This document shows, piece after piece, positions 5,984 through 8,904 of a DNA stretch of 8,904 nucleotides. The DNA comes from Candidatus Sulfotelmatobacter sp. GTDB lineage: Bacteria; Acidobacteriota; Terriglobia; Terriglobales; Acidobacteriaceae. Within the stretch, counting starts at the first letter, position 1. Each line of letters begins with the position of its first letter. Where the stretch lies: assembly GCA_030044775.1 (NCBI GenBank), contig JASICF010000369.1:1-8904 (forward strand), given 5' to 3'. Under the pieces are notes generated by a model. It was not told the DNA's origin, made no database searches, and worked only from the letters and a program-made list of their open reading frames with translations. The position numbers and the translations under genes are program-made.

Positions 5984-7555
5984 CTAAACCGGCGAATGAT
6001 GACCCAGAACGATCATCTCCTCGGCAACGCGTCGAGCTTCCGCCAGTGTTGTCGCCGCTTTACGGTCGATTTCTGCCGGCAGATTCTCGCGAATCTTCGC
6101 TAGCTCCTCATCGAAAATGCGCGTAATAAGTTCCGGGGAGTGCTTCACCGTTTTGCCATCGTCGCCCGCAACCTGCACTTTGTGGCGGACGCGCTGGGCG
6201 ATCATCAAACGATAAATACGGTCGGTGGCTAAGTCTTCCATATAGCCGTCCAGTAAGCTCGCGCCTCTCCCACTCAGCACGCCATTGCGGTAACGAATTA
6301 CCGTCCGCACCGCCGTTCGCGTCCCAGCAAGGGAGACTTGCCCCACTCCCTTTGGAACCGGTCGCAAATCTGGATGCGAATTTGCCATCTTTGGTCGTTT
6401 CGCAATCTGATTGGGATAGGGAAACTGCGCCACGGCAATTTCATTTTGATCGGGATGCCCGGTCCAGGCTCCATCCATCAGGCAATTGGCTTCATTTTTT
6501 TTGTCCTGCTCGAGCACTTTCAGCGCGCGGGCGTTCAACTCTTTATCGCTGCGGCTGGGATAAAGGGCCGTCATGCCGCCAATGGCGTGCGCGCCGTGCT
6601 TGTGGCAAATCTCCGGCATCAGCGCGCGAAAGTTCTGGAAGAAAGCCACGTCATGCGGAATTGTATTGCGGTCGGGAAGAATCCAGTTTGGATCTTCCAG
6701 CATGAAGTCGAGGAGGGAGGCCATATAGTCCCAGCGCCCGAGATTCAGCCCCAGGCAATGCTCGCGCAGATTGAAAAGAAATTCCTCCATCTCGTAGGCC
6801 AGCGGGTGTGCTTCCACTAGAGCCATACACTTGATGTAATCCTTGGGCAAGCCTTTCTGCTTCGCCAAAGCCTGAAACAGATCGCGCCACCAGAAGGCTT
6901 CTTCAGCCGATTCGCTCTTTGGAATGTAGACCGAAAAATTATGCGGCAGCCACGCCGGATCGATCTGATACCAGATCAAGGCGAGATCGAACAGGGAAGC
7001 GGAGACAATCTCATCCTTGATTACTCCACCTTGGCCGATGTGCAGGCCGCGCGGCCGCACCCACGTCACCGTCTTCGACCGCTTCACCGAAACCTTCTTC
7101 TGGCGTTTTTTGTCCTCGTAGCTCAACTCGTATTTGTATGCGGCGATCGTGTTCTCAATCGCCAGCATGATGTGTTCCCACAAATTCGCGGTCGAATCCT
7201 CCAGATCGATCATGACTGCGGGAGACCCTGAATTCAGCAGCTTCACCGTCAACTCTGCATCGTCGGCCGGGCCGGTCATCTGGTTGCGCTGGTCGGCGCA
7301 CCAATCGGGAACTTCGATTTTCCAATCCGAAGAGGTCGCTTCCGAAGCTGGCAAATAATTCGGCGGATGGCCTTCCTGCGATCCGCGCAATACCTCGCCG
7401 CGCTTTGCAACCAGCTTCTGCTGCCAGGGCGTAAACTGCTTGTGCAGTGGCAGTAGAAATTCGAAGAAGCCCTTCGGCAGATCCTTCTGGGGATTCAAGT
7501 CAGCCGGGGCATAGTTCATCGCTTGAGCGGTGGCATTTTCTGTATGGGATGCCAT
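5984..7555 (-). CDS. aceB: malate synthase (type A-like)
   Basis: Condenses glyoxylate with acetyl-CoA to malate in the cytosol. The chosen product is 523 residues, close to E. coli AceB (533). Family motifs in order: MIDLEDSTANLWEH (115-128), WVRPRGLH (165-172) with active-site arginines, Glu248 (LVEAH) and Asp276 (GRWDY), the expected Mg ligands, AIGGM (324-328), DGAWTGHPD (361-369), and the C-terminal MEDLATDRIYRL with Asp441 as the likely catalytic base. The ATG at 7555 is preferred: GAGG lies eight bases upstream and a plausible promoter sits about 70 bases away. The in-frame TTG at 7630 would add 25 unconserved residues and lies upstream of the predicted transcription start; an ATG at 7519 is a further alternative. 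No isocitrate lyase gene is in the window, so glyoxylate may come from another source such as oxalate. It is the first of four same-strand genes that make or use glyoxylate. Confidence 0.95.
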   Translation of the reverse strand: MASHTENATAQAMNYAPADLNPQKDLPKGFFEFLLPLHKQFTPWQQKLVAKRGEVLRGSQEGHPPNYLPASEATSSDWKIEVPDWCADQRNQMTGPADDAELTVKLLNSGSPAVMIDLEDSTANLWEHIMLAIENTIAAYKYELSYEDKKRQKKVSVKRSKTVTWVRPRGLHIGQGGVIKDEIVSASLFDLALIWYQIDPAWLPHNFSVYIPKSESAEEAFWWRDLFQALAKQKGLPKDYIKCMALVEAHPLAYEMEEFLFNLREHCLGLNLGRWDYMASLLDFMLEDPNWILPDRNTIPHDVAFFQNFRALMPEICHKHGAHAIGGMTALYPSRSDKELNARALKVLEQDKKNEANCLMDGAWTGHPDQNEIAVAQFPYPNQIAKRPKMANSHPDLRPVPKGVGQVSLAGTRTAVRTVIRYRNGVLSGRGASLLDGYMEDLATDRIYRLMIAQRVRHKVQVAGDDGKTVKHSPELITRIFDEELAKIRENLPAEIDRKAATTLAEARRVAEEMIVLGHHSPV

Positions 7556-7598
7556 GGGCGAATCCTCGAACGCACCCCGCCAGAGGAGGTAGGTAAGC

Positions 7599-7654
7599 TG
7601 AGGCGGCGTCAGCGTTTCCTGAGCGATCAATATCCTAGTCGCAAAACCGCCTCA
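7599..7654. repeat. 8-bp perfect inverted repeat flanking the malate synthase transcription start
   Basis: TGAGGCGG (7599-7606) and CCGCCTCA (7647-7654) are exact reverse complements 40 bases apart. One arm is in the putative -35/-10 spacer and one in the leader. It could be a pair of operator half sites, but the distance is long and a chance match is possible. Confidence 0.25.
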
Positions 7655-7660
7655 CTTCAA
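7632..7660 (-). promoter_or_regulatory. putative sigma-70 promoter of malate synthase
   Basis: On the - strand TTGAAG (7655-7660) and TAGGAT (7632-7637) are separated by exactly 17 bases; each matches its consensus at 4 of 6 positions. Transcription would start near 7625, leaving a leader of about 70 bases before ATG 7555. The spacer carries one arm (7647-7654) of an 8-bp inverted repeat whose other arm lies in the leader. Confidence 0.4.
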
Positions 7661-7707
7661 TGTGCGGCTACCCTCAGATGGCTTTGCCGGTCGTGTAGTT
7701 GCGCGGC

Positions 7708-8499
7708 CTACCGGATGGTGATGAAAAAATATGCACTCATTGCCAGGCCAAGGCCGATCACTGCCACTCTCATCTTGTGCGGGTCAGCCTTCTGCGCATA
7801 ATGCGCCCCAAACCATCCTCCGGCAAGCGCGCCGGCAACCATCACCATGCACTCCCGCCACAAAACCGCTCGAGCCGCAATGAAGGTAACAACCGCGACC
7901 GCGTTGATTGCAGCCGCCAGCAGGGTTCGGATCGCTCCCATGGCGTGAATATCGCGCATACCCAGCGCCGTCAGCATTCCCAACATAACGAACCCGATAC
8001 CTGCACCGAAGTATCCGCCGTAGATCCCCACAAACAACTGGACGAAGCAACTCGCCGCTACCGCAGTCCACGAAAGCGCGCGAAGATCGTCCATGCTGTT
8101 CGTTTTACCGGCGATCGTGCGCGTCGAATTGCCGAAAGTGAACAACAAAGTGCCGCATAGCAGCAGCCAGGGAATCAGGTGCAGAAAGGTATGCTGGGGC
8201 GTGTGCAGTAGAAGCAGGGCTCCCGCCCACCCTCCCACGATGCTGGTAATGAGCAAGGGGACCAGCAGCCGCACCGGAGCATTCAGCCGTTTCATGTACG
8301 CAATCGAGCTGGCTGCCAACCCTGGCCACAGCGCGACCGTGTTGGTTGCATTCGCTGCCACCGGCTCGACGTGCAAAAACAGCAATGCCGGAAACGAAAT
8401 GAAGCTGCCGCCGCCGGCTACCGCATTCAGGGTCCCGGCAATCACTGCGGCAAAGAAAAGAAACAACGCCTCTGTTAAGTGCAAGCTTTCAGGATGCAT
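7708..8499 (-). CDS. TauE/SafE family membrane permease
   Basis: Inner-membrane protein of 263 residues from ATG 8499, the usual size for the TauE/SafE (DUF81) family of anion transporters. The family's duplicated signature is visible: the first copy is GTLNAVAGGGSFISFPALL followed by ANATNTVALWPG, and the second copy is VGIYGGYFGAGIGF followed by MRDIHAMGAIRTLLAAAINA. About eight hydrophobic segments are evident. Known members export sulfite, sulfoacetate or other small organic anions; the substrate here is unknown. An in-frame GTG at 8556 would add 19 residues, including several arginines, ahead of the first helix. Neither start has a clear Shine-Dalgarno sequence; ATG 8499 gives the better family-like N-terminus. 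It ends 152 bases before the malate synthase ATG on the same strand, with a candidate promoter between them, so it is probably transcribed separately. Confidence 0.88.
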   Translation of the reverse strand: MHPESLHLTEALFLFFAAVIAGTLNAVAGGGSFISFPALLFLHVEPVAANATNTVALWPGLAASSIAYMKRLNAPVRLLVPLLITSIVGGWAGALLLLHTPQHTFLHLIPWLLLCGTLLFTFGNSTRTIAGKTNSMDDLRALSWTAVAASCFVQLFVGIYGGYFGAGIGFVMLGMLTALGMRDIHAMGAIRTLLAAAINAVAVVTFIAARAVLWRECMVMVAGALAGGWFGAHYAQKADPHKMRVAVIGLGLAMSAYFFITIR

Positions 8500-8634
8500 G
8501 AGCGAGTAGAAGCGTCGCAAGGCTTCGGGCCGGCGGCTTCCAATCGGCCGAATCACAAGCGCGGCAGAATCTGCAATAATATTCGCGATTGAGTCGCGGA
8601 TGGCTTCCTGAATTCAACCCGGCCCTGCCTGTCC
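8500..8634. promoter_or_regulatory. divergent intergenic region with dyads
   Basis: The region between the permease and hydratase starts holds an AT-rich core around 8576-8583 that can serve as a -10 on the - strand (TATTAT, 8576-8581) or the + strand (TAATAT, 8577-8582); I see no good -35 for either. Two dyads flank it: GCAGA-A-TCTGC (8564-8574, perfect) and an imperfect 8-5-8 repeat at 8581-8601 whose inner arms CGCGA/TCGCG are perfect and whose outer arms carry one mismatch. These are candidate operator sites for shared control of the two genes. Confidence 0.35.
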
Positions 8635-8904
8635 ATGTCATCAACCGAAATCGAAAGCATCGCCGCTGAAATCCTCTCCGCTTATCGGTCTGGCCGCATG
8701 GTCGATCCTCCCTCCGTGCGGGCTGGATTCGATCTCGACGCTGCCTACGCGGTTGAGGCCAGGCTTAGGCAACTGCGCGAAGCCACGGGTGAGAAATCCG
8801 CCGGCCGCAAGGTCGGCTTCGCCAACAAAGCCATGTGGCGGGTTCTTAAGCTGGAAACTCTGCTGTGGGCTCACATGTACGACCGTACCGTCCACCATGC
8901 GCCG
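8635..8904 (+). CDS. 2-keto-4-pentenoate hydratase / fumarylacetoacetate hydrolase family protein (3' partial)
   Basis: Only the first 90 codons are in the window; the frame is open to the right edge. The N-terminal helical part (IAAEILSAYRSGRMVDPPS, then AAYAVEARLRQL) is followed by GRKVGFANKAMWRVLKLE and LLWAHMYDRTV, which is the pattern of MhpD-type hydratases and 4-oxalocrotonate decarboxylases (Lys59 in RKVGF is a usual conserved residue). Such enzymes act late in meta-cleavage of aromatic compounds or on related 2-oxo acids, and the metal-binding part lies beyond the window. ATG 8635 is the first in-frame ATG after a stop at 8590 and no Shine-Dalgarno sequence is visible, so translation may be leaderless or weak. 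It is divergent from the permease and its link to the glyoxylate genes is unknown. Confidence 0.8.
   Translation, partial: MSSTEIESIAAEILSAYRSGRMVDPPSVRAGFDLDAAYAVEARLRQLREATGEKSAGRKVGFANKAMWRVLKLETLLWAHMYDRTVHHAP

Noticed and set aside
5765..6126. Overlapping + strand open frames spanning the malate synthase 3' end and the gap
   Set aside because: No domain, no Shine-Dalgarno sequence, and partly antisense to malate synthase.
7556..7630. TTG start adding 25 residues to malate synthase
   Set aside because: It lies upstream of the predicted transcription start and has no Shine-Dalgarno sequence; ATG 7555 has GAGG at a good distance.

Overview
The window looks like ordinary, moderately GC-rich bacterial chromosome (GC content judged by eye, not computed). 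It holds eight protein genes, two of them cut by the window edges. The gene style and mix are reminiscent of soil Acidobacteriota, but that is a low-confidence guess. I see no rRNA, tRNA, CRISPR array, insertion sequence or phage gene.

Layout from left to right: (i) the 3' part of an MFS transporter gene on the + strand, ending at 1004; (ii) tail to tail with it, a GntR/FadR-type (FCD) regulator on the - strand (1749 to 1042) with its own promoter and a candidate operator; (iii) a run of four - strand genes, in order of transcription: malate synthase (7555 to 5984), an alanine-glyoxylate-type aminotransferase (5700 to 4546), an acyl-CoA synthetase that closely resembles plant and yeast oxalyl-CoA synthetase (4433 to 2922), and a ketopantoate-reductase-like NAD(P)H oxidoreductase (2925 to 1960) whose start overlaps the synthetase stop as ATGA; (iv) upstream of these, a TauE/SafE-type permease on the - strand (8499 to 7708); (v) divergent from it, the first 90 codons of a 2-keto-4-pentenoate hydratase family gene running off the right edge.

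The four middle genes make biochemical sense as an oxalate/glyoxylate assimilation module. Oxalate would be activated to oxalyl-CoA by the AAE3-like synthetase and reduced to glyoxylate by the PanE-like enzyme; the oxalyl-CoA reductase of Methylobacterium extorquens is a ketopantoate-reductase homologue called PanE2. Glyoxylate would then be condensed with acetyl-CoA to malate by malate synthase, or transaminated to glycine by the aminotransferase. The FCD regulator has all its metal ligands and belongs to a group that usually senses carboxylates, and the MFS transporter could be the uptake system. The assignment of the reductase to oxalyl-CoA and the link of the transporter and regulator to this pathway are inference. 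No frc/oxc-type oxalate decarboxylation genes and no isocitrate lyase are in the window, which fits a reductive oxalate route but does not prove it.
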